From positions 1 through 64,000 of the forward strand of contig NZ_MAPV01000037.1 of the NCBI RefSeq assembly GCF_001700505.1: 64,000 bases of DNA, written 5' to 3'. A model generated the notes under the pieces. It saw nothing but the letters and a program-made list of their open reading frames with translations, was not told the origin of the DNA and did not search any database. Position 1 is the stretch's first letter, and the number at the start of each line of letters is the position of its first letter. The stretch comes from Streptomyces mutomycini (GTDB taxonomy: Bacteria > Actinomycetota > Actinomycetes > Streptomycetales > Streptomycetaceae). Below are positions 8,645 through 16,918 of this stretch, piece after piece. Position numbers and translations under genes: made by a program.

Positions 8645-9700
8645 TCACCCCGTGAAGGCCTCGCCGACCGCCTCGTAGTGGCGCGTCCACCACACCGCCA
8701 GGGCCGACACCGCAGGGAACTGCGGGTCGGCCCTGCGGTCGTTGAGGCGGTAACGCCAGCGCAGTATCCAGAAGTCGTTGAGGCGCTCCCACCAGACCCG
8801 GTGCACCGCGGCCGCCAGCTCGGCCGCTCCGGCGCCCGCCGACCGGCGGTAGGCGCGGGCGTACGCCCGCACCTTCTCCAGCGCCAGCTCCCCGTCCGGC
8901 CGGACGAAGAAGATCGCCGCAGCCCGTACGGCCTCCTCCGCGCGCGGCTGTACACCGAGGCGGTCCCAGTCCACGATCGCGACGGGGTCGGCGCCCCGGT
9001 AGAGCAGATTGAGCGGGTGGAAGTCGCCGTGCACCCATCCCCTCGCAGAGCTTTCGGGTGTGGGCGGGCGGCGGTGCGCGTGCTGCTCCAGCAGGGCTCG
9101 CCGTTCGACGAGACGATGCACGGCGAGCTCGTCGAACGCGTCCCGGGGGCCCAGCCGCCGCGCCGCCGTGAGCAGCTCGTCGATCAGTGTGAACGTATCG
9201 GCGGGGTCGGGACTGCGGCCTCGGGCCGGAGGTGGCGGGTCCGCTTCCATGACCTGCTCCAGACCTGTGTGCACGGCTCCGAGGAGGGCCCCGAGCCGGC
9301 GTGACTGGGCGGTCGTCAGCTGGGTGCCGTCCCGGTGGAGGCCGTCCACCCAGCGGTGGAGGGCGTAACGCTGCCCGTCGATCACCGTGACCGTGTCACC
9401 CTGCGTGTCCGCGAGGGGAGGGGCGACCGGCACACCGAGCGAGTGCAGCCGCTGGGTCGCCCTGTGCTGCCGGACGATCGTGGCGTGGTCACCGCTGGCA
9501 TCGTCCAGGTGGTGCTTGTCGAGGTGGTGCTTGAGGAAGTACGAACCGCGGGTGGTGGACACGCGATAACCGTGGTTGAGCAGGCCCTTGCTGAGGGGTT
9601 CGCAGGCGAGGAGTTCGCCGGCGTCCGGGTGCCGGCGCAGGACCTCGCCGACCGGAGGGACAGGTGGGAAGGTCACAGATGAGCACAGCACTCGACACAT
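8645..9700 (-). CDS. APH-fold phosphotransferase family protein
   Basis: This 351-residue protein has the aminoglycoside phosphotransferase/choline kinase fold. The Brenner-type catalytic loop is VHGDFHPLNLLY (near residue 220), and the metal-binding aspartate follows in AIVDWDRLG. These transfer phosphate from ATP to small molecules, but the substrate is not predictable, and nothing here indicates antibiotic resistance. The gene starts 25 bases after the PNPOx gene on the same strand, so the two probably form an operon under the DosR-like box at 10278. The start is uncertain: ATG 9700 has no ribosome site, and in-frame GTG codons lie at 9691 and 9676. Confidence 0.8.
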   Translation of the reverse strand: MCRVLCSSVTFPPVPPVGEVLRRHPDAGELLACEPLSKGLLNHGYRVSTTRGSYFLKHHLDKHHLDDASGDHATIVRQHRATQRLHSLGVPVAPPLADTQGDTVTVIDGQRYALHRWVDGLHRDGTQLTTAQSRRLGALLGAVHTGLEQVMEADPPPPARGRSPDPADTFTLIDELLTAARRLGPRDAFDELAVHRLVERRALLEQHAHRRPPTPESSARGWVHGDFHPLNLLYRGADPVAIVDWDRLGVQPRAEEAVRAAAIFFVRPDGELALEKVRAYARAYRRSAGAGAAELAAAVHRVWWERLNDFWILRWRYRLNDRRADPQFPAVSALAVWWTRHYEAVGEAFTG

Positions 9701-9725
9701 GTTAGGTGACGCTACGTGTCTGCCC

Positions 9726-10220
9726 TTACGGGCTTGCGTCGAAAGCCAGAGTGTGCATATGGGCGAGGTGTGGATCGAGCCTCAGATACACGGGATCGAA
9801 CAGTTCGCCGTTGACCTCGGTCGGACCGGTCCCGAAGCGTTCACGCTGGTCGGAGGGTGGATGCACGATCTCGACCGGGCCGGTGAACTGCACCGACCAG
9901 AGGTCTCCCGCGCCACCACCGGACGCGGGGAGGCTGAAGTTGTCCGCCCCGTACGCGACGACGCTTCCGTCGCAGGACTCGTGGAAGCCGACCCCTCTGT
10001 GCATCCGCAGCACCACACGGCCCTCGATCACCAGGTGCCTGGCCACCGCGAGGAACGGCAGGGCGCGCATGCTCATGGCCATACGGCCGTGACGGACGCT
10101 GCCGAGCAGCTCGACGGCGCGGAGCCTGTCCGTGACGGAGGTACCGGAGGAACCCGCAGTGCCGGACGAGCCGGAACCAGTCACGGTTCCGGCGGTGTCG
10201 GAAGGGCGGCAAGAAAACAT
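9726..10220 (-). CDS. pyridoxamine 5'-phosphate oxidase-fold flavin-binding protein
   Basis: This 164-residue split-barrel protein belongs to the PNPOx-like family, which binds FMN, F420 or haem. The strands LGSVRHGRMAMSM, LPFLAVARHLVIEGRV and SVVAYGADNF, followed by WSVQFTGPVEIV, are characteristic. Residues 1-35 are a Ser/Thr/Gly-rich lead. ATG 10220 has GGAG about 9 bases upstream. The longer frame (to 10349) adds Pro/Arg-rich sequence that looks non-coding and would cover the DosR-like box. PNPOx-fold proteins are common DosR targets in mycobacteria, which agrees with the box 58 bases upstream and the DevR-like regulator next door. Substrate and cofactor are not known. Confidence 0.75.
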   Translation of the reverse strand: MFSCRPSDTAGTVTGSGSSGTAGSSGTSVTDRLRAVELLGSVRHGRMAMSMRALPFLAVARHLVIEGRVVLRMHRGVGFHESCDGSVVAYGADNFSLPASGGGAGDLWSVQFTGPVEIVHPPSDQRERFGTGPTEVNGELFDPVYLRLDPHLAHMHTLAFDASP

Positions 10221-10277
10221 GCCACCACTCTCCGGGACGGGTAGGAGCGGTGTAAGGGTCCGCGGCCCCGGCGGGCG

Positions 10278-10291
10278 GGGACCAAAGTCCC
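10278..10291 (-). promoter_or_regulatory. DosR/DevR-like binding box
   Basis: On the minus strand the site reads GGGACTTTGGTCCC, one mismatch from the mycobacterial DosR core GGGACTWWAGTCCC. It is 58 bases upstream of the PNPOx start, in promoter position, and next to a gene for a NarL/DevR-type regulator. The outer TTS/SAA bases of the long consensus are not present. Confidence 0.6.
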
Positions 10292-10362
10292 TGGCCGGGC
10301 CGGGGAGGTCCCTGGCGCCCCGGCGAGGCGGGGGCCAAGGTTCCGGCACCGTGTCCGCCCTC

Positions 10363-11022
10363 TCAGCGCTTCTCGGCCTGCAGCCTCGCCACGTACGCCG
10401 CCGCCTGGGACCGCCGCTCCATGCCCAGCTTGGAGAGCAGGCTGGAGACGTAGTTCTTGATGGTCTTCTCGGCCAGGTGCAGCCGCTCCCCGATCACCCG
10501 GTTCGTCAGCCCCTCGCCGATCAGGTCGAGAATCCGGCGCTCCTGGTCGGTGAGCCCGGCGAGCCGGTCGTCGGCCTTGCCGTCCTTGCCCTCGCGCAGC
10601 CGTTCCAGCACGCGTGCGGTGGCCGCCGGGTCCAGCAGGGATTTGCCGGCTGCCACGTCGCGCACGGCGCTGAGCAGCTCGTTGCCGCGGATGGCCTTCA
10701 GTACGTAACCCGAGGCGCCCGCCATGATCGCGTCGAAGAGGGCCTCGTCATCGGCGTACGAAGTGAGCATCAGGCACCTGATGTTCTCGTCCCGGGAGCG
10801 GACCTCGCGGCAGACCTCCACCCCGCTGCCGTCCGGCAGCCGCACGTCCAGGACGGCGACGTCGGGCCGGGTCGCGGGAATCCGGGCGAGCGCGTCCGCG
10901 GCTGTGCCGGCTTCGCCGACGACCTCGATGTCCTCCTCGGCGGTCAGCAGCTCATGGACGCCGCGCCGGACGACTTCGTGATCATCGAGCAGAAATACCC
11001 TGATTTTTCCTTCTTCGCGCAC
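10363..11022 (-). CDS. NarL/FixJ (DevR-like) response regulator
   Basis: This 219-residue two-component regulator has a receiver domain (about 5-120) with the acidic pair in FLLDDHE, the phospho-acceptor aspartate in [13 protein letters not shown], threonine in [11 protein letters not shown] and the lysine in YVLKAI. The LuxR-type helix-turn-helix (about 150-215) reads [25 protein letters not shown] and then [15 protein letters not shown], close to DevR/DosR. I chose GTG 11022, where only a weak GAGA precedes; GTG 11040 is another option. The longer frame to 11253 runs into an AT-rich control region. No histidine kinase is adjacent, so its partner is elsewhere. Confidence 0.88.
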   Translation of the reverse strand: MREEGKIRVFLLDDHEVVRRGVHELLTAEEDIEVVGEAGTAADALARIPATRPDVAVLDVRLPDGSGVEVCREVRSRDENIRCLMLTSYADDEALFDAIMAGASGYVLKAIRGNELLSAVRDVAAGKSLLDPAATARVLERLREGKDGKADDRLAGLTDQERRILDLIGEGLTNRVIGERLHLAEKTIKNYVSSLLSKLGMERRSQAAAYVARLQAEKR

Positions 11023-11369
11023 ATTCGCAGTCTCACACACTCCCCTGCCGTTTGCTCTTCCCTGGGGCTGCCGGCCGGGATAACGTGCCGTTGTTCCGGC
11101 CGCCTGCCAGGGTGTTACCAGTGCTGTGACCAGCGAGAGTTCGCGGTTTTCGCGATTTACTTGGAAATCCAAGCAAAAACGCAGGTCACAAGGTGTTTCG
11201 CAGTTGTGCGGTGCACTGGGTAACGTGCTTATGACAGGCGCTCGCCGGGGCACCTGTCACGCCTGTTCCCGGCCGAGCGGCACCCACCCCGTGCACGGGC
11301 CCGGACCACAGGCGAGCCGCACTGGCTTCCCGGCCATCCCGGGGGCCGGACCGACGGAGGAGCACGCAC
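11023..11369. other. divergent control region, response regulator / bkd operon
   Basis: This 347-bp gene-free stretch lies between the minus-strand regulator and the plus-strand bkd operon. Its middle is unusually AT-rich and holds a 6-2-6 inverted repeat at 11160-11173, flanked by TGTGACC (11125-11131) and GGTCACA (11184-11190) in inverted orientation. I see no RNA gene. Confidence 0.6.
11160..11173. promoter_or_regulatory. inverted repeat CTTGGA-AA-TCCAAG, candidate operator
   Basis: A perfect 6-base inverted repeat with a 2-base centre sits in the AT-rich patch about 200 bases before bkdA. Location and symmetry suggest a protein-binding site. No specific regulator can be named from the sequence. 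Confidence 0.4.
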
Positions 11370-12530
11370 GTGACCGTGGAGAGCACTGCCGCGCGCAAAC
11401 CGCGACGCAGCAGCAAGCGGACCAGCGCCGCGAAGACGCCCGCGAAGACGCCGGAGGGTTCCGGCCCCCAGCTGGTACAGCTCCTGACGCCCGAGGGCGA
11501 GCGGGTCGAGCACCCGGACTTCGAGATCGACCTGAGCGCGGACGAGCTCCGCGGTCTTTACCGGGACATGGTCCTGACCCGGCGCTTCGACGCCGAGGCC
11601 ACGGCGCTGCAGCGCCAGGGCGAGCTGGGCCTGTGGGCCTCGCTGCTGGGCCAGGAGGCCGCGCAGATCGGCTCCGGCCGGGCGCTGCGCGACGACGACT
11701 ACGTCTTCCCGACCTACCGGGAGCACGGCGTCGCCTGGTGCCGGGGCGTCGACCCCACCAATCTGCTCGGGATGTTCCGGGGTGTGAACCACGGTGGCTG
11801 GGACCCGACCACCAACAACTTCCACCTGTACACGATCGTCATCGGCTCGCAGACGCTGCACGCCACCGGCTACGCCATGGGCGTCGCCAAGGACGGCGCG
11901 GACTCCGCCGTGATCGCGTACTTCGGTGACGGCGCCTCCAGCCAGGGCGATGTCGCGGAGGCGTTCACCTTCTCCGCCGTCTACAACGCCCCCGTCGTCT
12001 TCTTCTGCCAGAACAACCAGTGGGCGATCTCCGAGCCCACCGAGAAGCAGATGCGTGTGCCGCTCTACCAGCGCGCGCAGGGCTTCGGTTTCCCCGGCGT
12101 CCGGGTCGACGGCAACGACGTACTGGCGTGCCTGGCCGTCACCAGGTCGGCGCTGGAGCGTGCGCGACGGGGTGAGGGACCGACCCTCGTCGAGGCGTTC
12201 ACCTACCGGATGGGCGCCCACACCACCTCCGACGACCCGACCAAGTACCGGGCGGACGAGGAGCGGGCGGCCTGGGAGGCGAAGGACCCGATCCTGCGGC
12301 TGCGCACCTACATGGAGAAGCAGGACCTCGCCGACGCGGCGTACTTCACCGCGCTGGAGGAGGAGAGCGTGGCCCTCGGCAAGCGGGTGCGCGAAGTGGT
12401 GCGGGCCATGCCCGAACCGGACCGGCTGGCGATCTTCGACCACACCTATGCCGACGGCAATCCGCTCGTCGACGAGGAGCGCGCCCAGTTCGCCGCCTAC
12501 CAGGCATCGTTCGCCGAGGAGGGCAACTAG
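11370..12530 (+). CDS. bkdA: branched-chain 2-oxoacid dehydrogenase E1 alpha
   Basis: This thiamine-pyrophosphate subunit, together with E1 beta, decarboxylates the 2-oxoacids of valine, leucine and isoleucine and passes the acyl group to E2 lipoate. In Streptomyces this supplies branched acyl-CoA primers for fatty acids and polyketides. The 386-residue protein has the TPP motif FGDGASSQGDVAEAFTFS near residue 190 and the phosphorylation-loop region TYRMGAHTTSDDPTKYR typical of E1 alpha. GTG 11370 has GGAGGAG 7 bases upstream. The first 35 residues are Lys/Arg/Thr/Ala-rich and probably disordered. It is the first gene of a tight three-gene operon. Confidence 0.93.
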   Translation: MTVESTAARKPRRSSKRTSAAKTPAKTPEGSGPQLVQLLTPEGERVEHPDFEIDLSADELRGLYRDMVLTRRFDAEATALQRQGELGLWASLLGQEAAQIGSGRALRDDDYVFPTYREHGVAWCRGVDPTNLLGMFRGVNHGGWDPTTNNFHLYTIVIGSQTLHATGYAMGVAKDGADSAVIAYFGDGASSQGDVAEAFTFSAVYNAPVVFFCQNNQWAISEPTEKQMRVPLYQRAQGFGFPGVRVDGNDVLACLAVTRSALERARRGEGPTLVEAFTYRMGAHTTSDDPTKYRADEERAAWEAKDPILRLRTYMEKQDLADAAYFTALEEESVALGKRVREVVRAMPEPDRLAIFDHTYADGNPLVDEERAQFAAYQASFAEEGN

Positions 12531-12532
12531 CC

Positions 12533-13513
12533 ATGGCCGCTGAGAAGATGTCCATCGCGAAGGCGCTCAACGAGTCGCTGCGCAAGGCTCTCGAGACCGA
12601 CCCCAAGGTCCTCATCATGGGTGAGGACGTCGGCAAGCTCGGCGGGGTCTTCCGGATCACGGACGGGCTGCAGAAGGACTTCGGCGAGGACCGGGTCATC
12701 GACACCCCGCTCGCAGAGTCCGGCATCGTCGGCACGGCGATCGGCCTGGCCCTGCGCGGCTACCGCCCGGTGGTCGAGATCCAGTTCGACGGCTTCGTGT
12801 TTCCCGCGTACGACCAGATCGTCACGCAGCTCGCCAAGATGCACGCCCGTTCGCTCGGCAAGATCAAGCTGCCGGTCGTCGTCCGCATCCCGTACGGAGG
12901 CGGCATCGGTGCCGTCGAGCACCACAGTGAGTCGCCCGAAGCGCTGTTCGCACACGTGGCGGGCCTGAAGGTCGTCTCGCCGTCGAACGCGAGCGACGCC
13001 TACTGGATGATGCAGCAGGCCGTCCAGAGTGACGATCCGATCATCTTCTTCGAGCCCAAGCGGCGGTACTGGGACAAGAGCGAGATCGACACCGAGTCCA
13101 TCCCCGGCCCGCTCCACAAGGCCGCCGTGGCCCGGGAGGGCAGCGACCTCACGCTCGTCGCTTACGGCCCCATGGTGAAGGTCTGCCTGGAGGCGGCCGC
13201 CGCCGCGCAGGAGGAGGGCAAGTCGATCGAGGTCCTGGACCTGCGGTCGATGTCCCCGATCGACTTCGACGCCGTGCAGACCTCGGTCGAGAAGACGGGC
13301 CGGCTCGTGGTGGTCCACGAGGCGCCGGTGTTCTACGGCTCGGGGGCCGAGATCGCGGCCCGCATCACGGAGCGCTGCTTCTATCATCTCGAAGCGCCGG
13401 TGCTGAGGGTCGGCGGCTATCACGCCCCCTATCCGCCGGCCAGGCTCGAGGACGAGTACCTTCCGGGTCTCGACCGGGTGCTCGACGCCGTCGACCGCTC
13501 GCTGGCGTACTGA
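12533..13513 (+). CDS. bkdB: branched-chain 2-oxoacid dehydrogenase E1 beta
   Basis: This is the partner subunit of E1; the alpha2beta2 tetramer forms the TPP active site. The 326-residue protein has the transketolase pyrimidine domain (about 5-180; GEDVGKLGGVFRITDGL, DTPLAESGIVGTAIG, YGGGIGAVEHHSESPE) and the C-terminal transketolase domain (about 200-320; VLDLRSMSPIDFD, VVVHEAPVFYG). Two bases separate it from the bkdA stop, with GAGGAGGGC in the end of bkdA as the ribosome site, so translation is probably coupled. Confidence 0.93.
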   Translation: MAAEKMSIAKALNESLRKALETDPKVLIMGEDVGKLGGVFRITDGLQKDFGEDRVIDTPLAESGIVGTAIGLALRGYRPVVEIQFDGFVFPAYDQIVTQLAKMHARSLGKIKLPVVVRIPYGGGIGAVEHHSESPEALFAHVAGLKVVSPSNASDAYWMMQQAVQSDDPIIFFEPKRRYWDKSEIDTESIPGPLHKAAVAREGSDLTLVAYGPMVKVCLEAAAAAQEEGKSIEVLDLRSMSPIDFDAVQTSVEKTGRLVVVHEAPVFYGSGAEIAARITERCFYHLEAPVLRVGGYHAPYPPARLEDEYLPGLDRVLDAVDRSLAY

Positions 13514-13524
13514 GGAGAGGGGTC

Positions 13525-14928
13525 GTGACGACGATGACCGAAACGTCTGCTCGTTTCCGCGAGTTCAAGATGCCCGATGTGGGCGAAGGGCTGACCGAGG
13601 CGGAAATCCTCAAGTGGTTCGTCCAGCCCGGCGACACCGTCACCGACGGCCAGGTGGTGTGCGAGGTCGAGACGGCCAAGGCCGCTGTGGAACTGCCGAT
13701 CCCGTTCGACGGGGTGGTGCACGAGCTGCGCTTCCCCGAGGGCACGACCGTCGACGTCGGCGAGGTGATCATCGCGGTGGACGTGGCACCGGGCAGTGAT
13801 GACGCCCCGGCCGCGGAGACCGCCCCGGCAGTGGTCCAGCAGCCCGTGGAGGAGGCCGAGCCGGAGGCACCCAAGGGCCGCCAGCCGGTACTCGTCGGCT
13901 ACGGCGTGGCCGAGTCCTCCACCAAGCGCCGTGCCCGCAGGGGCGCCGGGGTCCCGGGCCCGGCCGCCGCCGCGGTCCAGGCCGAGATCAACGGCCACGG
14001 TGCGAAGGCCGCGGAGAGCCGTCCGCTCGCCAAGCCGCCGGTACGCAAGCTGGCGAAGGACCTCGGCATCGACCTGGCGACGGTGACCCCGACCGGCGAG
14101 GGCGGCGTCATCACGCGCGAGGACGTGCACGCGGCCGCCGCGCCGGCTCCCGCCGAGGCCCCTGTACGGACCGAGGTGAGCGCCGAGGTCCCCGCGCCGG
14201 CGGTGGCTTCTTCACCGGCCCCGGCGGGCCGGGAGACCCGCATCCCGGTCAAGGGCGTGCGCAAGGCCATCGCGCAGGCCATGGTCGGCAGCGCCTTCAC
14301 CGCGCCGCACGTCACCGAGTTCGTGACCGTCGACGTGACGCGCACGATGAAGCTCGTGGCGGAGCTCAAGGAAGACAAGGACATGGCGGGAGTCCGGGTC
14401 AATCCGCTCCTGATCATCGCCAAGGCGCTCCTGGTCGCGATCAGGCGCAACCCGGCGGTCAACGCCGCCTGGGACGAGGCCAGCCAGGAGATCGTCCAGA
14501 AGCACTACGTCAATCTGGGCATCGCCGCCGCGACCCCGCGTGGTCTGATCGTGCCGAACATCAAGGACGCCCACGACATGACCCTGCCCCAGCTGGGCGA
14601 GGCGCTGGGTGAGCTGGTCTCCACGGCGCGCGAGGGCAGGACGTCCCCGGCGGCCATGGCGGGCGGCACGGTGACCATCACCAACGTCGGCGTCTTCGGC
14701 GTCGACACGGGTACGCCGATCCTCAACTCGGGCGAGTCCGCGATCCTCGCGATCGGGACGATCAAGCCCCAGCCCTGGGTCCACAAGGGCAAGGTGAAGC
14801 CCCGTCAGGTGACCACGCTGGCGCTCTCCTTCGACCACCGGCTGGTCGACGGCGAGCTCGGTTCCAAGGTGCTCGCGGACGTCGCGGCGATCCTGGAGCA
14901 GCCGAAGCGGCTGATCACCTGGGGCTAG
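13525..14928 (+). CDS. bkdC: branched-chain 2-oxoacid dehydrogenase E2 acyltransferase
   Basis: This core subunit moves the acyl group from lipoyl-lysine to coenzyme A. The 467-residue order is one lipoyl domain (about 12-87, lipoylated lysine in VETAKAAVE), an Ala/Pro-rich linker, a peripheral-subunit binding domain (about 172-205, VRKLAKDLGIDLATVTPTGE), a second Ala/Pro linker, and the catalytic domain (about 240-467) with SFDHRLVDGELG near the end. GTG 13525 follows GAGGAGAGG; ATG 13534 is possible. No E3 (lipoamide dehydrogenase) gene follows, so E3 is supplied from elsewhere, and a strong hairpin closes the operon. Confidence 0.93.
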   Translation: MTTMTETSARFREFKMPDVGEGLTEAEILKWFVQPGDTVTDGQVVCEVETAKAAVELPIPFDGVVHELRFPEGTTVDVGEVIIAVDVAPGSDDAPAAETAPAVVQQPVEEAEPEAPKGRQPVLVGYGVAESSTKRRARRGAGVPGPAAAAVQAEINGHGAKAAESRPLAKPPVRKLAKDLGIDLATVTPTGEGGVITREDVHAAAAPAPAEAPVRTEVSAEVPAPAVASSPAPAGRETRIPVKGVRKAIAQAMVGSAFTAPHVTEFVTVDVTRTMKLVAELKEDKDMAGVRVNPLLIIAKALLVAIRRNPAVNAAWDEASQEIVQKHYVNLGIAAATPRGLIVPNIKDAHDMTLPQLGEALGELVSTAREGRTSPAAMAGGTVTITNVGVFGVDTGTPILNSGESAILAIGTIKPQPWVHKGKVKPRQVTTLALSFDHRLVDGELGSKVLADVAAILEQPKRLITWG

Positions 14929-14933
14929 GAAGC

Positions 14934-14979
14934 CACGCAGAGGGGCCCGCCGCGCGGATGCGGCGGGCCCCTCTGCGTG
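14934..14979. terminator. bkd operon terminator
   Basis: Twenty-base arms pair perfectly around a 6-base loop directly after bkdC. No T-run follows, as is usual in Streptomyces. It also faces the convergent DD-peptidase gene. Confidence 0.8.
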
Positions 14980-15034
14980 TGTGCGTTCCCGCTTGCGCGA
15001 TTTCGCCTGCGTGTCTCAGCCCGGGCGGGCCGGG

Positions 15035-15913
15035 TTACTTCTTGAAGCCGTAGTCCAGGAGCTTCTTCGCGTCGGCCGTCCGGGTGGTCGCCGACGTCGA
15101 GGTGAGGACGGTCCCGATGACCGTCTTTCCACTGCGGGTCGCGGCGAAGACCAGGCAGTACTTGGCCGTCGGGCCCGAGCCGGTCTTCACACCGATCATG
15201 CCGGTGTAGCTGCCCAGCATGGCGTTGGAGTTGGACCACGACATGTAGCGGTAGCCACCGGACTTGGTCGTGACCTTCTGCTTCGTCGACTTCGTCTTCA
15301 CGATCGTGCGGAACGTGGAGTTCTTCATCGCGCTACTGGCGATCTTCGTGAGGTCGCGCGGCGTGGAGTAGTTCGAGCCACTGCCGATGCCGTCGAACGA
15401 GTCGAAGTGGGTGTTCTTCAGGCCCAGGCTCTGCGCCGAGGCGTTCATCTTGCCGATGAAGGACTTCACCCGGGCGGCACGCGTGGAACCGGAGCCGAAC
15501 TTGTCGGCGAGTGCGTACGCGGCGTCACAGCCCGACGGCAGCATCAGGCCGTACAGGAGCTGGCGGACCGTGACCTTGTCTCCGACGATCAGCCGGGCGG
15601 ACGAGGCGGTCTTCGAGACGATGTAGTCGCTGTACGCCTTCTGGACGGTGACCTTGGCGTCGAGGTTCAGGTTCTTCTGCGCCAGCACCACCTTGGCGGT
15701 CATGATCTTCGTCGTCGAGCCGGTGGAGCGGCGGGTGTCCGCGGCTTTCCCGTAGAGCGTCTTCGCGGTGCCGTTGTTCATCACGAAGCCGCCCTTGGCG
15801 GTGATCGTGGGTGTCGGCGGTGTCGCCGCCTGCGCCGAGGAGGCGAACGCGCTGCCCGCGAGGACCGCACCCGCGGTGAGAGCCACGGTTGCCGCAACGG
15901 TGGTGCGGTTCAT
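15035..15913 (-). CDS. D-Ala-D-Ala carboxypeptidase/transpeptidase, K15-like, secreted
   Basis: This low-molecular-weight penicillin-binding protein trims or crosslinks peptidoglycan outside the cell. The signal peptide runs MNRTTVAATVALTAGAVLAG to about residue 30 (AQA cleavage). Active-site motifs are STTK (SxxK, near residue 65), PSGC (third-motif SxC, in GLMLPSGCDAAYA) and VKTGSG (KTG). The Cys in place of Asn in the SxN motif is the known hallmark of the Streptomyces K15 DD-transpeptidase. Start choice: ATG 15913 has a poorly spaced AAGG; an in-frame TTG at 15934 has GGAG 8 bases upstream and would add 7 residues. It converges on bkdC. Confidence 0.9.
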   Translation of the reverse strand: MNRTTVAATVALTAGAVLAGSAFASSAQAATPPTPTITAKGGFVMNNGTAKTLYGKAADTRRSTGSTTKIMTAKVVLAQKNLNLDAKVTVQKAYSDYIVSKTASSARLIVGDKVTVRQLLYGLMLPSGCDAAYALADKFGSGSTRAARVKSFIGKMNASAQSLGLKNTHFDSFDGIGSGSNYSTPRDLTKIASSAMKNSTFRTIVKTKSTKQKVTTKSGGYRYMSWSNSNAMLGSYTGMIGVKTGSGPTAKYCLVFAATRSGKTVIGTVLTSTSATTRTADAKKLLDYGFKK

Positions 15914-16228
15914 TGCCTTAAGGCCGATGTTCAAGTCGAACGCTCCAAATACACCCGGAATGCGGCCACATGGGGTGCCGCTCGGTGGTGAGACTCGCGA
16001 GGTGGCCGGATGGATGTACTCCCGTACGGGTGAATCATTTCCGGGCGGACGGATCATACGAAGCGGAGCCGGGGCCGGGGTGCGGCGGGGTGCCGGAAGG
16101 TGCACGGGCCCGCGCCGCGGGGCTGTCCGCATCGCGCACCGGCGCGGGTCGCGGGGGGCCGGGCCGCGCCCCGGTCCGGATCGCGGACGCGAGGGCGGAC
16201 GTACCCATCTTGTATCTATGCTGTGTGC
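15914..16228. other. divergent intergenic region, DD-peptidase / GntR regulator
   Basis: This stretch holds promoters for two divergent genes. The left part is mixed composition; the right part is very GC-rich up to the -10 box at 16217. I see no RNA gene or hairpin worth naming. Confidence 0.4.
16217..16222 (+). promoter_or_regulatory. -10 box TATGCT, leaderless start of GntR gene
   Basis: TATGCT ends 6 bases before ATG 16229, and no ribosome site is present. The overlapping stretch TTGTATCTATGC (16210-16221) could also be an autoregulatory GntR operator, which is inference. Confidence 0.45.
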
Positions 16229-16918
16229 ATGCCCGTCGCCCCCATCGCGTCACCCCCTGCCCCTGCCCGCAAGGCGGACCCGAAGCCGCCGCCGGCGGCG
16301 GAGCGCGTCTACACCCACATCAAGGAAGCGGTCCTCGACCGCCGCTACGAGGGCGGTACGTTCCTCACGGAGGGCGACCTGGCCGAGACCGTGGGCGTGT
16401 CCCGGACCCCGGTGCGGGAGGCGCTGCTGCGCCTTGAGGTCGAAGGGCTGATCAGGCTCTACCCGAAGAAGGGCGCGCTGGTGCTCGCGGTCTCCGCGCA
16501 GGAGATCTCCGACGTGGTGGAGACCCGGCTGCTCGTGGAGGAGTTCGCCGCACGCAAGGCCGTGCCCGCACCGCCACAGCTGATAGCCAGGCTCGAACAG
16601 CTACTGGAGGAGCAGCGGGAGCTCGCCGAGGCGGGCGATCTGGCCGCCGTGTCCGTCAAGGACCGCTGCTTCCACGCCGAGATCGTGAAGAACGCGGGAA
16701 ACGAGATCCTCTCGCGTCTCTACGACCAGCTCAGGGACCGGCAGTTGCGGATGGGCGTCGCCGTGATGGAGGCGCACCCCGGCCGGATCGCCGCCAACAT
16801 CACCGAGCACGCCGAACTGCTGGAGGCCATCAGGGCCGGAGATGCCGAGGGCGCCGCACAGGTCGTACGGCGCCACGTCGGCCGCGTCAGGGTGCTGGTC
16901 CGGGGTGAGGACCGATGA
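16229..16918 (+). CDS. GntR-family (FCD) transcription regulator
   Basis: This 229-residue regulator has an N-terminal winged helix-turn-helix (about 20-90; RVYTHIKEAVLDRRYEGG, DLAETVGVSRTPVREALLRL) and an FCD ligand-binding domain (about 100-225; ETRLLVEEFAARKA, FHAEIVKNAGNEIL, HAELLEAIRAGD, VRRHVGRVR). Such proteins usually bind a small acid through a metal centre and repress neighbours. Its stop overlaps the ATG of the MFS transporter (ATGA), so the two are coupled, and the regulator probably controls this transporter. The ligand is unknown. The frame extends upstream, but that sequence is Arg/Pro-rich filler. Confidence 0.88.
   Translation: MPVAPIASPPAPARKADPKPPPAAERVYTHIKEAVLDRRYEGGTFLTEGDLAETVGVSRTPVREALLRLEVEGLIRLYPKKGALVLAVSAQEISDVVETRLLVEEFAARKAVPAPPQLIARLEQLLEEQRELAEAGDLAAVSVKDRCFHAEIVKNAGNEILSRLYDQLRDRQLRMGVAVMEAHPGRIAANITEHAELLEAIRAGDAEGAAQVVRRHVGRVRVLVRGEDR

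Noticed and set aside
6892-8955. 687-codon minus-strand frame
   Set aside because: It is antisense to the second kinase and Arg-rich, with no signature.
8645-9700. Antibiotic-resistance aminoglycoside phosphotransferase
   Set aside because: The APH fold is real, but no aminoglycoside-specific features or resistance context are seen, so only the fold family is claimed.
11126-11929. Plus-strand frame overlapping bkdA start
   Set aside because: It crosses the control region and runs in the wrong frame of bkdA; Arg/Pro-rich without motif.
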